From assembly GCF_000024085.1 (NCBI RefSeq), contig NC_013166.1:2046001-2110000 (forward strand): a stretch of 64,000 nucleotides of DNA, written 5' to 3'. This stretch comes from Kangiella koreensis DSM 16069. Its GTDB lineage: Bacteria; Pseudomonadota; Gammaproteobacteria; Enterobacterales; Kangiellaceae. Below the pieces are notes generated by a model that made no database searches, was not told the DNA's origin, and worked only from the letters and a program-made list of their open reading frames with translations. Shown here piece after piece: positions 63,319 through 64,000 of the stretch. Positions within the stretch are counted from its first letter, which is position 1; each line of letters opens with the position of its first letter. The translations under genes and the position numbers were made by a program.

Positions 63319-64000
63319 TTATTTTAATGAATCCATTTCATCTTCTAGGTTTCTGTAATGATTACGAATTTTAAAAGCAACTATAGTGCAACAAAATGCA
63401 AGCATTGCATTTAGCATGATGAAGCCCATCTTATCGACACCATAAAAGGTTATCCCAATCGCAACAACCCCACCATAAAGCATATCTCCGAATCGATAAA
63501 AAAAGCCTTCAATAACATTTTTACCAATATATTTATCCTCGCGGGAGATAGGCAAGAAAAGTGCATGTCGTGTAGTATTTTGAATCGAGTAATTAACACT
63601 ATTCTCAGCTACTAGGGTCCACTTAATTACACTAAACATAGGGATGTATAACACAAATGTATAATTGAACATCATTATAATTGGTAAGATTAGAATAGAC
63701 GCTCCAACCCCAACCCATTTAAATAGTTTAACTACCACAAATATCTGTAAGATTAACCCAAAAAGAGTAATCCAAGCTATATAATCAGCGTAAAACTCCG
63801 TCATATATAACTGCTTATCCTCACCTGCTAGCTCCAGTTCCATTGCAAAATCCACGACGAATTTTGCCAAGATATACTCCCCCATAGAGTTAATAAAATT
63901 AATCAGGATGATGAAAGTAGCAATCAGTAATAAGTAAGGTTTTTTAAAGATTTTTAATATCGCTAAACGCCAGTTGTCCTGGTTGGCAATTACTGCTGGA
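63319..64000 (-). CDS. NTP/NDP exchange transporter-like protein, 5' end beyond window
   Basis: A frame open to the window edge encodes the C-terminal 226 or so residues of a polytopic membrane protein; the internal ATG at 63885 is not the likely start. Visible are KKPYLLLIATFIILINFINS, then GEYILAKFVVDFA, ENSVNYSIQNTTRHALFLPISREDKYIGKNVIEGFF and a final hydrophobic region. The NxxxYSxxNxxRxxLFLPxSREDKY pattern is what I remember of the bacterial NTP/NDP exchange transporter-like group (ATP/ADP translocase relatives in COG3202). It is convergent with the phosphatase-kinase gene, 32 bases apart. Substrate is inferred, not shown. Confidence 0.75.
   Translation of the reverse strand, partial: PAVIANQDNWRLAILKIFKKPYLLLIATFIILINFINSMGEYILAKFVVDFAMELELAGEDKQLYMTEFYADYIAWITLFGLILQIFVVVKLFKWVGVGASILILPIIMMFNYTFVLYIPMFSVIKWTLVAENSVNYSIQNTTRHALFLPISREDKYIGKNVIEGFFYRFGDMLYGGVVAIGITFYGVDKMGFIMLNAMLAFCCTIVAFKIRNHYRNLEDEMDSLK

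Noticed and set aside
63319..63885. A complete 188 aa gene with ATG at 63885
   Set aside because: The frame continues upstream through hydrophobic segments to the window edge with no stop, so this is the 3' part of a longer gene.

Overview
The window reads as chromosomal DNA from a free-living gammaproteobacterium. It carries the classic rpsB-tsf-pyrH-frr to dnaE block, map-glnD-dapD, yafS-rnhA-dnaQ beside gloB-mltD, a TonB2-type energiser operon, sap peptide-transport genes, and clpX-lon-hupB-ppiD. Moderate base composition, the gene orders and the Alteromonadales/Oceanospirillales-style DUF3450-TonB2 operon point to a marine lineage. Kangiella or a close relative is my best guess, but that is inference from gene content only. 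No prophage, insertion sequence, CRISPR array or rRNA was seen.

Layout. 1-18020 (minus strand): translation and cell-envelope block in transcription order rpsB, tsf, pyrH, frr, uppS, cdsA, dxr, rseP, bamA, skp, lpxD, fabZ, lpxA, lpxB, rnhB, dnaE (3' end outside the window). 18231-21994 (plus): an accessory cluster of small or poorly known genes (hypothetical protein, divergent acyl-CoA desaturase-like protein, membrane proteins, MORN-like secreted protein, cysteine-rich lipoprotein, DUF1428 protein) lies between rpsB and map. 22189-30543 (plus): map-glnD, dapD-arsC-like-dapE, an M15 peptidase, a small membrane protein and a DASS transporter. 30613-33239 (minus): enoyl-CoA hydratase, dnaQ, rnhA, yafS. 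33315-35705 (plus): gloB, mltD. 35812-40339 (minus): an overlapping ycjX-ycjF-natA-natB operon. 40459-47377 (minus): DUF3450-ttpC-exbB-exbD-tonB-TPR followed by a secreted M16-fold-like protein. 47670-48887 (minus): an outer-membrane barrel-like protein. 49185-54453 (plus): sapABCDF. 54529-61082 (minus): clpX, lon, hupB, tRNA-Val, tRNA-Asp, ppiD. 61391-63286 (plus): a secreted phosphatase fused to a Fam20C-like kinase domain. 63319-64000 (minus): the 3' part of an NTP/NDP-exchange transporter-like gene.

How the genes work together. The left half makes ribosome components, undecaprenyl phosphate, CDP-diacylglycerol, lipid A and the Bam/Skp outer-membrane assembly machinery. The centre covers nitrogen sensing (GlnD), lysine/meso-diaminopimelate synthesis (DapD, DapE) and peptidoglycan turnover (MltD, M15 peptidase). 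The right half energises outer-membrane transport (TonB2), imports peptides (Sap) and handles protein quality control (ClpX, Lon, PpiD).

The most unusual locus is at the right end. A predicted exported protein combines a calcineurin-like phosphoesterase with a C-terminal domain matching the key motifs of Fam20C-type secretory kinases. It is convergent with a nucleotide-exchange-type transporter. Other points worth following are the ycjXF-natAB operon, the M16-like protein without a zinc motif whose ribosome binding site lies inside a terminator hairpin, and clpX without clpP or tig upstream.
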